Shown: positions 35,344 to 47,393, counted from the first letter of the stretch. The stretch is 64,000 nt of DNA from Theropithecus gelada (GCF_003255815.1 NC_037682.1:50617131-50681130); one strand, 5' to 3'. The notes: generated by a model not told the origin, from the sequence alone. Made by a program: numbers and translations.

Positions 35344-35857
35344 TATATATTAGTGAGGGTTATTCAGAGAAACATAAACAATAGGATGTGTGTGTGTGTG
35401 TGTGTATATACACACACATATATGCACATATATACATACATACATATGTGTGTGTGTGTATATATATACACACACATATATATATATAGAGAGAGGAGAT
35501 TTATTTTAAGGAACTTGCTCATGAAATTAAAGAAGGCTGGCAAGTCCAAAATCTGCAGGGTGGGCTGGTTGGCTAAAGACCCAAGGAAGAGCAGATATTG
35601 CAGTTCAAGTCTGAAGGTTGTTTACTGGTGGAATTCCTGCTTGCTCAGAGGAGGTCAGTCTTTGTTTCTATTAAGGCCTTCAAATGATTGGATGAACCCC
35701 AGCGACCTATGGAGGGTTATCTGCTTTACTTAAAGTACATCAACTTAAATGTTAATCTCATCCAAAAATATACCCTGAGGGAAATATTAAAATTAATGTC
35801 TGACCAAATATGTAGGTACTACTGCCCAGCCAAGTTGACATGTAAAATTAAGCATCA
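35344..35857 (-). mobile_element. MLT2-type LTR of an ERVL
   Basis: A minus-strand LTR. Left end ATTAGTGAGGGTTATTCAGA and right end CCAAGTTGACATGTAAAATT are the reverse complements of the MLT2 3' and 5' ends. A long TG/TA microsatellite has grown near its 3' end. It lies directly before ERVL-like internal sequence in the same orientation, so it may be that provirus's 3' LTR. Confidence 0.72.
35385..35490. repeat. Composite (TG)n(TA)n(CA)n tract
   Basis: About 105 bases of almost strictly alternating purine and pyrimidine, with TG and CA runs that can pair with each other. Confidence 0.95.
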
Positions 35858-36029
35858 TAGTAGGCATTCACCTGGCAAACAAATATTCACCACTCTGGGA
35901 AGGTTAGCCATAAACCTCCTAACAAAAACTCCTTGTCCAATTAAAAACTCTAATTTTAAAATATTTTTCCTTCTAAATCCCAAAGCATCCAAGGAAGTTC
36001 TTAGCTATTGACCATAAATCAATATAGAT

Positions 36030-38240
36030 CCTTTCAGCTGGCCATGTCTCTTTCTTGACCAACTGATTCACAGCTTGATCTGCTTACTGGAAGGATTTAC
36101 TTTATTACCTTTCAAAAGATACCCTTGAGTGATCCTACAATGCTGTAGCTACCCATTTTCAGGAAGTACTGGCATATTGGGCAGAACTATCTATAAACCA
36201 GGGCCACTGATTTTTCTCTTTAAGTCAACTGGTCATAGAGAATTCCCCAAGAAGCTGTAACTATGGATTAAGGAAGAAGTATTGGTGTATTAGGAATAAA
36301 TGTCATGGAAGTCTGAGCTTATGTTCTGTGCTTTTAGGAGCAACTCAAAACTAATATTGTAAGTAATTCTTCTCCTTGATGATCGAGAACTACTGCACAT
36401 GACAAATTTATGAACTGGAGGATTAAAGGGCCCCAAGTTCATTATGGGCAGGTAACATGGTAACCTAGCGCCCATGGCCAAGTATTCAGATTCTACCAAA
36501 GTGCAACAACAATTTAGCCGCTTTTACAGAAAGGAAAATAATTATCTGAGGAAAGCTGCCTGGTTTTGTCTCAAAACTCCAAGTATTTACACTGTAATTA
36601 TCTTGTAGCGGTCTTCCAGAGACTCCACAGGGCATTCTATCTGCAAAAGACATTTTCTTTTGGCAGTCAGATGGAAAAATGGCAGAGTAATTTGCACAAG
36701 TAGAAATTGCTTCACATGTTTCTCTTGCTCTGGGTTGCATACACAGCCCTACAGTACTATTTTGAAGCAATAGTACTCAGAAGTCACGAATTTGCCTTCA
36801 GAATCCAAAGAGCCCTTTATGTAGAGAATTCAAATGTATCAGTTATCCCTCAACTCAGAGGAAATATCTCAACATGTCCTAGACCACTGGATGCCTAATA
36901 TACTTCAATGATATGACAGATCTCTGAATTTTTGTGCAATTTTTCTCATCTCTCATCTGCAGGCACTATTATGAAGGCATCTAGGATATTTGTTACTTCT
37001 TGCTCCGTGGAGCTACTCATCATTATCTCATCTATGTAATGGATGACCTTGATAACTTATGGGACCAGATTAGATTATAACAGAGAATGAAAGACTTGAC
37101 ATAGCCCAGAACTAAGACAATAGAAGTGTACTGTGATGCCTGCCAGATGTAAATATATGTCTTCTTGTGAATTTTGCTAAGAGTTATGGAGGGAAGACAA
37201 CTCTCCAGATCAATTGCTCTGTGCCAAATATCACAAGTTAGGTTGACTTCTTAAAAGAAGAGACCACATCTGGAACAGCTGTGGCAACTACAGTAACCAC
37301 CTGATTACGTTGAGAATAATCCATCATTTTCCAGGATCTACTTATCCTGTGTAAAAGCTATATAATTAAGTTGAACAGCAATGTGATGGAAATCACCATT
37401 CCTGCATCTATTAAGTACTTGATAGTAGCAATGATTTCTGCAACTCATCTATGAATGTAGTATATTGCTTTCGGTTCACTGTTTTGCCAGAATGAGGCAA
37501 TTCCTGGAGATTCCATTTGATCCTTCCTACAATGATGATCCTCTTTCCAAAGATCAAGGAATTGATGAAGTGATTCCGCCAGCTGCTGAATATGTTTACT
37601 CAATGCATTCAGAAAATGGGTGTGGTTCAGCTAACTACCATTATTAGATGAACCCAGTCCAAAATCCTTTTATCATCTAAATTCCATAAGCCCCTAACTC
37701 TGGCTGTAGAACCAGCATAGCATTTCACTCTCCAGGAATTAATGTTGAAATAAATTTCCCAGCACTGTGATAAAGGAGGATACTTCTTGAGGATAAAGTT
37801 AGGGATGGGTGATAAAATTGAATATGATCACCCTATTTCAACATCTTATCATGATAAGCTTCTGGATTCCTTCCTCTACAGTACACAAGGAAGTTTCACA
37901 ATTCTACTTCATCTGATGCCTATACTTTAGACAACTCATGAGGCAAACTGTTAGAGCCACTGCCAGTTGCTCAAGCTAATACACTGACTCCAGAATATCT
38001 GGTAGGTACATCTTCCTTTCTCCCTGGTCTAACACCCTTAAGTCTATTCAGATATATATCCCCCAGGTTTCTACCAATATGAATTGGTAAATTATTCTGG
38101 TATTCAGACCTAATACTTATTCCTCTAAGATCTGCAGGATGTAAGTTTAATTATGGATCTCAAAGAAATGAGGGACAGCGGAGTTGGATTTAGAAGTGAA
38201 TTATTCCCCTATAAATCAAGAATCTCAAGTGAGGTCATTA
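36030..38240 (-). mobile_element. ERVL internal (pol) remnant
   Basis: Minus-strand sequence resembling the polymerase region of an ERVL-type endogenous retrovirus. The reverse transcriptase box reads Y-I-D-E at 37027-37038, where Y-I-D-D is expected. The surrounding frame is broken by many stops and shifts. The remnant is cut off by the young L1 at 38394. It is an old copy without coding capacity. Confidence 0.7.
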
Positions 38241-38393
38241 CAGGGCTTTCAGGCAATCAACACAAGGAGAAATGATGGTTTCCCAGCAGGAAGAATCAGC
38301 AGGATTTGGGGAATACAAGGCAATATTTCTTTAAATCTATCCAAATAATCTCATTTCGATTATCAGGATCCTTTATTTCCCATTTCATGTCTT

Positions 38394-38409
38394 TTTTTTT
38401 CTTTTTATT

Positions 38410-38444
<35 letters not shown>

Positions 38445-40141
38445 ACTTTAAGTTCTAGGGTACATGTGCATAACGTGCAGGTTTGTTACATATGTATACC
38501 TATGCCATGTTGGTGTGCTGCACCCATCAACTCGTCAGCACCCATCAACTCGTCATTTACATCAGGTATAATTCCCAATGCAATCCCTCCCCCCTCCCCC
38601 CGCCCCCCTCCCCATGATAGGCCCCGGTGTGTGATGTTCCCCTTCCCGAGTCCAGGTGATCTCATTGTTCAGTTCCCACCTATGAGTGAGAACATGCGGT
38701 GTTTGGTTTTCTGTTCTTGTGATAGTTTGCTAAGAATGATGGTTTCCAGCTGCATCCATGTCCCCACAAAGGACACAAACTCATCCTTTTTTATGGCTGC
38801 ATAGTATTCCATGGTGTATATGTGCCACATTTTCTTAATCCAGTCTGTCACTGATGGACATTTGGGTTGATTCCAAGTCTTTGCTATTGTGAATAGTGCC
38901 ACAATAAACATACGTGTGCATGTGTCTTTATAGCAGCATGATTTATAATCCTTTGGGTATATACCCAGTAATGGGATGGCTGGGTCATATGGTACATCTA
39001 GTTCTAGATCCTTGAGGAATCGCCATACTGTTTGCCATAATGGTTGAACTAGTTTACAAATCCCACCAACAGTGTAAAAGTGTTCCTATTTCTCCACATC
39101 CTCTCCAGCACCTGTTGTTTCCTGACTTTTTAATGATTGCCATTCTCACTGGTGTGAGATGGTATCTCATTGTGGTTTTGATTTGCATTTCTCTGATGGC
39201 CAGTGATGATGAGCATTTTTTCATGTGTCTGTTGGCTGTAGGAATGTCTTCTTTTGAGAAATGTCTGTTCATATCCTTTGCCCACTTTTTGATGGGGTTG
39301 TTTGTTTTTTTCTTGTAAATTTGTTTGAGTTCTTTGTAGGTTCTGGATATTAGCCCTTTGTCAGATGAGTAGATTGCAAAAATTTTCTCCCATTCTGTAG
39401 GTTGCCTGTTCACTCTGATGGTAGTTTCTTTTGCTGTGCAGAAGCTCTTTAGTTTAATGAGATCCCATTTGTCAATTTTGGCTTTTGTTGCCATTGCTTT
39501 TGCTGTTTGAGACATGAAGTCTTTGCCCATGCCTATGTCCTGAATGGTACTACCTAGGTTTTCTTCTAGGGTCTTTATGGTATTCGGTCTAACATTTAAG
39601 TCTCTAATCCATCTTGAATTAATTTTCGTATAAGGAGTAAGGAATGGATCCAGTTTCAGCTTTCTACTTATGGCTAGCCAATTTTCCCAGCACCATTTAT
39701 TAAATAGGGAATCCTTTCCCCATTTCTTGTTTCTCTCAGATTTGTCAAAGATCAGATGGCTGTAGATGTGTGGTATTATTTCTGAGGACTCTGTTCTGTT
39801 CCATTGGTCTATATCTCTGTTTTGGTACCAGTACCATGCTGTTTTGGTTACTGTAGCCTTGTAGTATAGTTTGAAGTCAGGTAGCGTGATGCCTCCAGCT
39901 TTGTTCTTTTGACTTAGGATTGTCTTGGCAATGCGGGCTCTTTTTTGGTTCCATATGAACTTTAAAGCAGTTTTTTCCAATTCTGTGAAGAAACTCATTG
40001 GTAGCTTGATGGGGATGGTATTGAATCTATAAATAACTTTGGGCAGTATGGCCATTTTCACGATATTGATTCTTCCTATCCATGAGCATGGTATGTTCTT
40101 CCATTTGTTTGTGTCCTCTTTTATTTCACTGAGCAGTGGTT
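38394..40141 (-). mobile_element. Young 5'-truncated L1 (L1PA-type)
   Basis: Minus-strand L1, about 1.75 kb: the ORF2 C-terminal part, the 3' UTR, and a poly-T/ATT tail at the left. The target duplication is CCCATTTCATGTCTT (38379-38393) and CCCATTTCATATCTT (40142-40156), one mismatch. One frame is open from 40151 to 39054 (365 codons, the first few in flanking DNA) and ends at H-C-W-W-D-L because of an apparent one-base insertion near 39058. The remaining ORF2 end is in another frame. The 3' UTR has a strong G-run on the minus strand at 38585-38613. Confidence 0.95.
38520..38555. repeat. 18-base tandem duplication in L1 3' UTR
   Basis: GCACCCATCAACTCGTCA occurs twice in direct succession. 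Confidence 0.93.
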
Positions 40142-40286
40142 CCCATTTCATATCTTAATTCTAACATAAGAGGTCTACTGAAGCCACAAACTTATTTGCA
40201 TTGTATTTCAAGCAACTTCAGGATCAGACATTGGGTTTTATTTTCAGAAGTTATGATCCTATTACAATAAAAAATAAGGGTTTCTT

Positions 40287-40612
40287 GGCCGGGCGCGGTG
40301 GCTCACGCCTATAATCCCAGCACTTTGGGAGGCCAAGGCGGGAGGATCACGAGGTCAGGAGATCGAGACCATCCTGGCTAACATGGTGAAACCCCATCTC
40401 CACTAAAAATACAAAAAATTAGGCAGGCGTGGTGGCAGGGCACCTGTAGTCCCAGCTACTCAAGAGGCTGAGGCAGGAGAATGGTGTGAATCTGGGAGAA
40501 GGAGCTTGCAGTGAGCCAAGATTGCACCCGTACACTCCAGCCTGGGTGACAGAGCGAGACTCCATCTCAAAATAATAATAATAATAATATTAATAATAAT
40601 AATAAAATAATA
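40287..40612 (+). mobile_element. AluY-like element with AAT-rich tail
   Basis: Full-length plus-strand Alu starting GGCCGGGCGCGGTGGCTCA, with an (AAT)n tail. Target duplication AAATAAGGGTTTCTT at about 40272-40286 and 40613-40627. Confidence 0.93.
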
Positions 40613-40949
40613 AAATAAGGGTTTCTTTTAGGTCAGAGATGCTATCTGGTTCTCCAACCATTAATTACAGCCCTAAACTTGTCGTTTATTTTCTATTAGT
40701 TCTCCAGTGCAGTAAGAATAGGACAGCACATCCCATGGTCCTTGTAGTCTTAGTTTTCATCATAATTTTCCATTGCAATAGTTGCTTGGTTCCCCAAAGC
40801 AAATTGGTTTCCTTTTTTCTACAGATACTTGACTCCATAACACTATGCATGAGAACTCGTAACACTGCTAGTAAGAACTCAGAAGGAAGTGTGCAGCATG
40901 AGAGAGAAAACATATATTGTCTTAGAGAATACTATACCTAAGTCATCGA

Positions 40950-41455
40950 GAACAGACTGGAGATAGAAAAATGGTCATTAAGGGCATTGCCAATGAATGC
41001 TCAGAAGGAAATGAGGAACATGTCACTGGAAACTAGAGGCCAGGGAATCCCTGTTATATAGTACCAGAAAATTTGTCTGAATTAGGTGTTGCAGTTATGT
41101 GGAATACAAAACTTACAAATGATAAACTTAAGACATTTAGTTGAGGAAATTTCCAAGCAAAGCGTTGAAGGTGTAGTCTGGTTTCTTACTGTTTATAGTA
41201 AATATGAGAGGAAAAAGAAAGATTGGTGGAGAACTGGTGAGCAAAGAGGAATAAGGACGTGATAATTCAGGAAATTCTCAGCCTATGCAGACTACAAAAG
41301 AGACTAAAATTAAGAAAGTTGCTGTCAGTTAAGTGTGTTCTGCACAGAAAGCCAAGGTTGCAGAGCTGGATCGATTTTCACTAGTTCCTTGGAAAGATCA
41401 AAAGGTCAGGGTAAAAAATAAATTTGAAGATGTTATGCTGCTGTCTTTAAAGAAT
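40950..41455 (+). mobile_element. MaLR internal-like sequence
   Basis: GAGGAAATTTCCAAGCAAAG and neighbouring blocks resemble MaLR internal sequence. A MaLR LTR follows at 41775, separated by an Alu. Diverged and without coding capacity. Confidence 0.45.
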
Positions 41456-41460
41456 GGGCT

Positions 41461-41772
41461 GGCTGGGCACAGTGGCTCACGCCTGTAAAACTAACACTTT
41501 GAGAGGCTGAGGTGGGCGGATTGCCTGAACTCAGGAGTTCCAGACCAACCTGGGGAACATGGTGAAACCCCATCTCTACTAAAATACAAAAAATTAGCCA
41601 GGCATGGCAGTGTGCGCCTGTAGTCCCAGCTGCTTGGGAGACTGAGGCAGGAGAATTGCTTGAACCCGCCTAGGAGGCAGAGGTTGCAGTGAGCTGAGAT
41701 CGAGCCACTATACTCTGGACTGGGCCACTGAGCGAGTCACCGTTTCCAAAAGAAAGAAAGAAAGAAAGAAAG
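41461..41772 (+). mobile_element. Alu element with (AAAG)n tail
   Basis: Plus-strand Alu ending in an AAAGAAAG run, inserted between MaLR internal and LTR sequence. Confidence 0.9.
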
Positions 41773-41774
41773 GG

Positions 41775-42100
41775 CCATGAGCCAAGAAGTGTAAGTGGCT
41801 TCTAGAAGCTGGAGGAGGCGAGGAAACAAATTCTCCTCTAGAGCATATAGGAGAAAAATAGTTCTGCTGACACCTTGATTTTACTCCAGTGAAGCCTTTT
41901 TTTGGACTTCTGACCTCCAGAACTGTCAGAATAAATTTGTGTTGTTTTCAGAGGCTAAATTTCTGGTAGCTTATTACAGCAGCAATAGCAAACTAATACA
42001 GACTTTTGGCACCTAGAAGTGAGGTACTGATGTGACAAATACCTAAAAATGTGGGAATGTCTTTGGAATTGGACAATGGAGAGGCTGAATTTTGAAGAGC
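41775..42100 (+). mobile_element. MLT1-type LTR 3' part and adjoining internal sequence
   Basis: ACTTCTGACCTCCAGAACTG, AATAAATTTGTGTTGTTTTC and AGCAAACTAATACAG mark the LTR 3' end (about 42001). It is followed by AGTGAGGTACTGATGTGACA, typical of MaLR internal sequence just after a 5' LTR. Confidence 0.65.
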
Positions 42101-42644
42101 ATGACAGAAACCAGTAAAACACCACCAATCAACATATTCAAAAAGTTCACTAAACATCAGGCAGGATTAATACAAAAAAAAATTACATGAGTACATCATA
42201 GTTAAAATGTTAAAAACCAATAGGAAAGAGAAAAAGGAACATATTATATTTATATATTATATTTCTCAATATGACCTAAGTCTTGACTTGTCAACAAAAA
42301 CTGTGAAAGTCACAAGATTATGGAATAATATCTTCAAACATGCTAAAATATAATTATTCTAAGACAAAATTACATCTAAAACAAAAAAGTTGAAGAAAAT
42401 TATCTCTAATAAAAGCACAGGACTGCTGGAAGGAATGAAGGGCACTAGAAAGAATAAATACAGATGGCAGACAAAAATGAACCAGTGACATAAAGCAAAT
42501 CCATTAAACAAATAATGCATACTTTAGACTCAACTACCCAAATGTAAAAAGTAATATCAGTGGCTGAGTCTATGACATTTACACTGGTTAGCATGGTAAT
42601 ATTATTTCTCAAGTATTGGTAACTGAGCAAATTGTCTTGATACA

Positions 42645-42900
42645 TATCAGTGCAGCGGCATGTTCATGGCTCACTGCAGCCTCGAACTCCTGGGCTCAAA
42701 AGATCCTCCCACCTCAGCCTTCTGATTAGCTAGGACAGGTGTGTGTCACCACATCCAGCTAAATTTTTAAAAATTATTTTTGTAGAGATGGGGTTTTGCT
42801 TTGTTGCCTAGGCTGGTTTCAAACTCCTGGCCTCAAGTGATCCTCTTGCCTAAGCCTGTAAAAGTGCTGAGATTATAGGCATGAGTCACCATGCCTGGCC
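42645..42900 (-). mobile_element. AluJ-like element
   Basis: Minus-strand old Alu, from TCACTGCAGCCTCGAACTCC to CACCATGCCTGGCC, without a poly-T start. Confidence 0.85.
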
Positions 42901-43455
42901 CTTTTAATAAGCTAGAATAAGAGAACTATAAATGTTATGATTCATTGTATTTATACAAACTATTATATTTATGATAAGGAATAGCATTAACTTTTTTGGA
43001 AGCAAAATTTGTTTATAAAAGTTTTTGATGTCATCATTAAAATACTTTGCGAGGCTTTTAAACATGTTTTCTTTGGTTTTCGAATGTTATATATTTTAAA
43101 TGTATGTGATGCACTTGAGACAAAAAAACCAAGAATTTTTTTTTAAAAAACAAAGGACTAATTATCATAATATTCAGGATAGTGGCTATCTCAGTGAGGG
43201 AAACCAAAGAATGGGGCAAAGAAGGAAATATGATAGATCCAGCAGTACTGAATATTAATCTACCTCGTAAGGTGGGTATCAGGTTTAAAAATTTTCATGT
43301 CATTATTATGCATCAAAACTTACACAGTAGAATTTGGGGATAAGTGGTTAAAAAAACTTACATAGTCCTTCATATGTACTAAAAGGTTACTTAACGAAAA
43401 ATTTAAAAGGACAGAGGTAATGAAATGAGAAAGTTTGATTTACTATTCCTGATTA

Positions 43456-43662
<207 letters not shown>

Positions 43663-44119
43663 CTAATCATACTATATCCTCATAAAAAAGATGTGACAGA
43701 ATAATTCCCCACAATTGAACTGTATTTCATCTAAAGTCCCTTGATGTGTTAAAAAAAAATTCTGTTTTAAAAACTTCCCCGTATACTATGAAAACATAGT
43801 AAAGGTGCCAAAGAAAAGGCAGGATAACCAAGGAGTATTGAAAGGCATTGGAAAATGTTCTTAAGGTTGCCATTTTGTGGCTTTCAAAAATATCATGTAG
43901 TGTCTGGATTACAGAGACTCATGTTTGCACACGAAACAGTTTTGTACACAGAACAGTTACAAATTCTGGTTACTTACATTTTTGTCCCCAACAAAAAGGT
44001 CAGAAATACTATGTCTCAGGCTTGCTATAGGAATTAAATGCTAAATATGTGAAAGCATCCAGCACAGTGTCTGACACATCATATATGATCAATAAAACAT
44101 TAATTTACTGAAATTCAAC

Positions 44120-44330
44120 TATGTGAAAAGGCAATGTGGCATAGTGTAAAGAGTATAGGCTTTAGAAGTCAGATAGACCTGAAACTGAAACAGTACTTTG
44201 GTATCTAGTTTTATAATCTTGGGAAAGATCCTTCTGAGTTTACTTCTCACCTATAAAAGTATATAATACAACTTTGCCAAAAAAGATTGAATAAGATAAC
44301 CTATGTGAATCTAATGATTGCAGTTAACAT
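44120..44330 (+). mobile_element. MIR remnant
   Basis: CATAGTGTAAAGAGTATAGG opens a typical plus-strand MIR core with GACCTGAAACTGAAACAGTA. Confidence 0.6.
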
Positions 44331-44464
44331 CAATATCCAATGAAAATTTAACACTTCAACAAATACTTAATGTATATGTATGCATTAGTAGATAATATAA
44401 AATTGTTTTGCCTATAGAAATGACATGGCGTCCACTGGGAACTTAATTATTATTAATAAATCAC

Positions 44465-44600
44465 CACCTTTTACTGACCATTTACTAAAAATTCTGATAT
44501 GTGCTTTACATGAATTATATCATTACTACCTATGGAGTAGGTACTATTGTTATTCTCATTCACAAATTTTTGAAGTTTAGAAAAGTTAGGTCCAGAGACT
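44465..44600 (-). mobile_element. MIR remnant
   Basis: ACCTATGGAGTAGGTACTAT with neighbouring blocks fits the reverse complement of a MIR 3' half. Confidence 0.5.
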
Positions 44601-45016
44601 ATTTTCTTAACTAATATATCCTAATTGAAACTGACAGTGAAGACTCCTTACCACCTCTTTCTTTTCGTTCCATTTCCTTTGAAGTCCATCTTAAAGCATC
44701 CCTATATTCCATTTATAAAATTCAACCACTTTTTTGAATGCACAATTTATAAGTGGAAATTATAGTATATGTAACTCACCTTAAATTATTAAACAGTATT
44801 AGTGAGTTATGCCAATTGAAGAATAATTCACTATTTACAGAACTAATTTCTCAAAAATGTGTCCACATGGAGGGAAACTGTAGACAATATATAGACAGTC
44901 CTACCTTTTTCTAACACAGAACTCAAATTATATTCAAACACAATATGCAATAGCCATTAAATTATTCCATAAGTTGGAACACAGTTAAAAACTGAAATTA
45001 GATTATCAATTTTAAA

Positions 45017-45018
<2 letters not shown>

Positions 45019-45052
<34 letters not shown>

Positions 45053-45147
45053 NCAATTTTGTTGTCAGTGGCATGCTTGGCCTAGCAGTATCTCCAGGGA
45101 CATGGAGCAGACAAGGCACACTAGACTGGCCGAAAAACAGAAGTTTT

Positions 45148-45149
<2 letters not shown>
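45019..45149 (-). mobile_element. Poly-A tail and probable 3'-transduced segment of the adjacent Alu
   Basis: Read on the minus strand, the Alu A-tail is followed by about 96 bases of non-Alu sequence (45054-45149) and a second A-tail (poly-T 45019-45052). All of it lies inside one 16-base target duplication. The segment matches no repeat I know. Confidence 0.65.
45053..45053. other. Unresolved base (N)
   Basis: The single N in the window lies at the junction of a 34-base T run and unique sequence. It marks a sequencing or assembly problem. Confidence 0.99.
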
Positions 45150-45181
<32 letters not shown>

Positions 45182-45182
<1 letters not shown>

Positions 45183-45466
45183 AGACGGAGTCTCGCTTTG
45201 CCGCCCAGGCTGGAGTGCAATGGCCGGATCTCAGCTCACTGCAAGCTCCGCCTCCCGGGTTCACGCCATTCTCCTGCCTCAGCCTCCCGAGTAGCTGGGA
45301 CTACAGGCGCCCGCCACCGCACCCGGCTAGTTTTTTTTTGTATTTTTTAGTAGAGACGGGGTTTCACTGTGTTAGCCGGGATGGTCTCGATCTCCTGACC
45401 TCGTGATCCGCCCGTCTCGGCCTCCCAAAGTGCTGGGATTACAGGCTTGAGCCACCGCGCCCGGCC
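45182..45466 (-). mobile_element. Young AluY (AluYR-like) element
   Basis: A nearly intact minus-strand Alu preceded by a 32-base T run. It has the features TGGCCGGATCTCAGCTCACT and GTAATCCCAGCACTTTGG (minus) that I associate with Old World monkey AluYR. Target duplication AATTTTAAACATTTTT at 45008-45023 and 45467-45482. Confidence 0.95.
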
Positions 45467-45776
45467 AATTTTAAACATTTTTAAGTGAATGATTTTCTGA
45501 AACTCTTGACTAACTTTTAAAAAGATAAAGTACTCAGGCAATTAATTTTAAAAATAGAAAGATGTATACTATATAACAACCAGGTGAAAAAGCAGATTAT
45601 AAATATGTATCAATATTATGACCACCTTTACAAAAAATAAATTTATGTAAGAACTCTTGGAGAATATATACCAAAATGTTAACAAAAAACAGACAGACAA
45701 AATGTTAACAGTAGTCAGTTAAATCTAGGTAGTACAATACAAATTTTCTTTTTAAATCTCCATTTAAAAATTTTTC

Positions 45777-46072
45777 AGGCCAGGCACGGCAGCTGACGCC
45801 TATAATCCCAGCACTTTGGGAGGCCGAGGCAGGTGGATCACCAGAGATCAGGAGTTCAAGACCAGCCTGGCCAACATGGTGAAACCCCATCTCTACTAAA
45901 AATACAATTAGCTGGGCGTGGTGGTGGGCGCCTATAATCCCAGCTACCTGTGAGGGCTGAGACAGAAGAATCACCTGAACCCGGGAGGCGGAAGTTGCAG
46001 TGGGCCAAGATCGCACCATTGCACTCCAGCCTGGGCGACAAGATCAAGACTCTGTCTCAAGAAAAAAAAAAA
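45777..46072 (+). mobile_element. AluS-like element
   Basis: Full-length plus-strand Alu with a poly-A tail. The flanks AAAAATTTTTCA and AAAATTTTTTCA are its probable target duplication. It sits about 120 bases from exon 10. Confidence 0.92.
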
Positions 46073-46181
46073 ATTTTTTCAAACATGCAGTTTTAAAAGT
46101 GTTTAAGGGACCATCTGAAGAGAAAGACGATAAAGAGTTTCAAAACCCATATTATTTGAACTTAAATAATAAGATATGTTA

Positions 46182-46301
<120 letters not shown>

Positions 46302-47255
46302 CTAAATGTCAATTAAAATAAAGTTTACTTTAAAAATCAGAATTTCTATTTGTAGCTGAGTATAATGTTTCCGTGATTTGTATTTTAGAATGTTAACCAT
46401 GTATTAATATATGTCTTTAAGTTAATAATTTATTTAAAACTTGCCTACAATTAATTCTTTCCAAAAAATCAGAATGGAAGATATCACCCTAAAGCCCCTG
46501 AAAATTAAAGAAGGCTTACCATACATATCATGTCCCAATTTTTAAATTTTTCCATTCTTTTCCTTAGCTTTTCATTCCTAATTTACTGAAGGTCATGTGA
46601 ATTCTATTCTAATCTAGTCCTGGGTATTAAAAAAAAGACAAAACAATACTATGTTTATCACATTTTTATCCCTAAGGACTTCAATGAGATGAACTTATAT
46701 ATCTTTCAGAAAATTTATCCTTATGTTTTTGCATTTCATAAATAAGATATTAGAGTAATTAACGAGAGTAATATTTTGGGGCGGTTAATCTGATGCTGTT
46801 ATGCGGAACCATCAGGTATAACCCTGAGTCTCGGTGGTAAAATCAAAGTATTTTCCCATAGTTCTAGCATGAAATGAACCATCTGACCTTGAGTAAAGTA
46901 TAGGGAGGGCAGGTGGAAAAAATTAAGCTTAAATTTCAGTGGTTACAACTAGATGATTTTTCATGTCCTTTTCAACCTCAACATTCAAGAAAATGTAAAT
47001 CTTTATTATTTATTTAGCATAAATTAAATTCCCATTAATATGGTCAAATAAACTACTTGTCATATATATAACAGTATGATCTACATCTTATATGTAATTG
47101 TTTTCTGTATATATTTAACTTTTTCTGAAAAATGACTTAATGAACAATGTCAGTTGAACTAGTGCCTAAACCATTATATAATATTAGATTTTGCTTTTTA
47201 TAAAGATTTAAGAAAATTTAATTTACAGTTAAAAAGTAGATATTTGAAAGCAAAC
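46302..47255 (-). other. PDE3B: PDE3B intron 9
   Basis: A 954-base AT-rich intron without a recognised repeat or RNA gene. Confidence 0.75.
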
Positions 47256-47393
47256 CTGACTGAGAATCCTTCCTGATTTTTCTCCCATCTTTTCTACAAG
47301 TTCAAAAATTGGAAAATTCCAGTTGCTCATCTTCTCTATTAATGAGTCATACTCTTCTACTAAAATCAGGTCCAGTGATACTTCCTGTTCAAT
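47256..47393 (-). CDS. PDE3B: PDE3B exon 9, N-terminal catalytic domain
   Basis: A 138-base exon (46 codons, phase 0 at both ends), with acceptor TGTACAG and donor GTTTGCTT. It reads I-E-Q-E-V-S-L-D-L-I-L-V-E-E-Y-D-S-L-I-E-K-M-S-N-W-N-F-P-I-F-E-L-V-E-K-M. The W-N-F-P-I-F-E-L block is the usual entry into class I PDE catalytic domains. Residues are 653-698 in human numbering. Confidence 0.97.

Noticed and set aside
35326..35733. 135-codon open frame with Cys-Val and Tyr-Thr runs
   Set aside because: It is created by the TG/TA/CA microsatellite in an LTR.
39054..40151. 365-codon open frame, minus strand
   Set aside because: It is the C-terminal part of L1 ORF2 within a transposed copy with target duplications, not a host gene.
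45054..45149. Considered as a small RNA gene
   Set aside because: No similarity to known small RNAs was recognised, and its position between two A-tails is better explained by transduction or misassembly.
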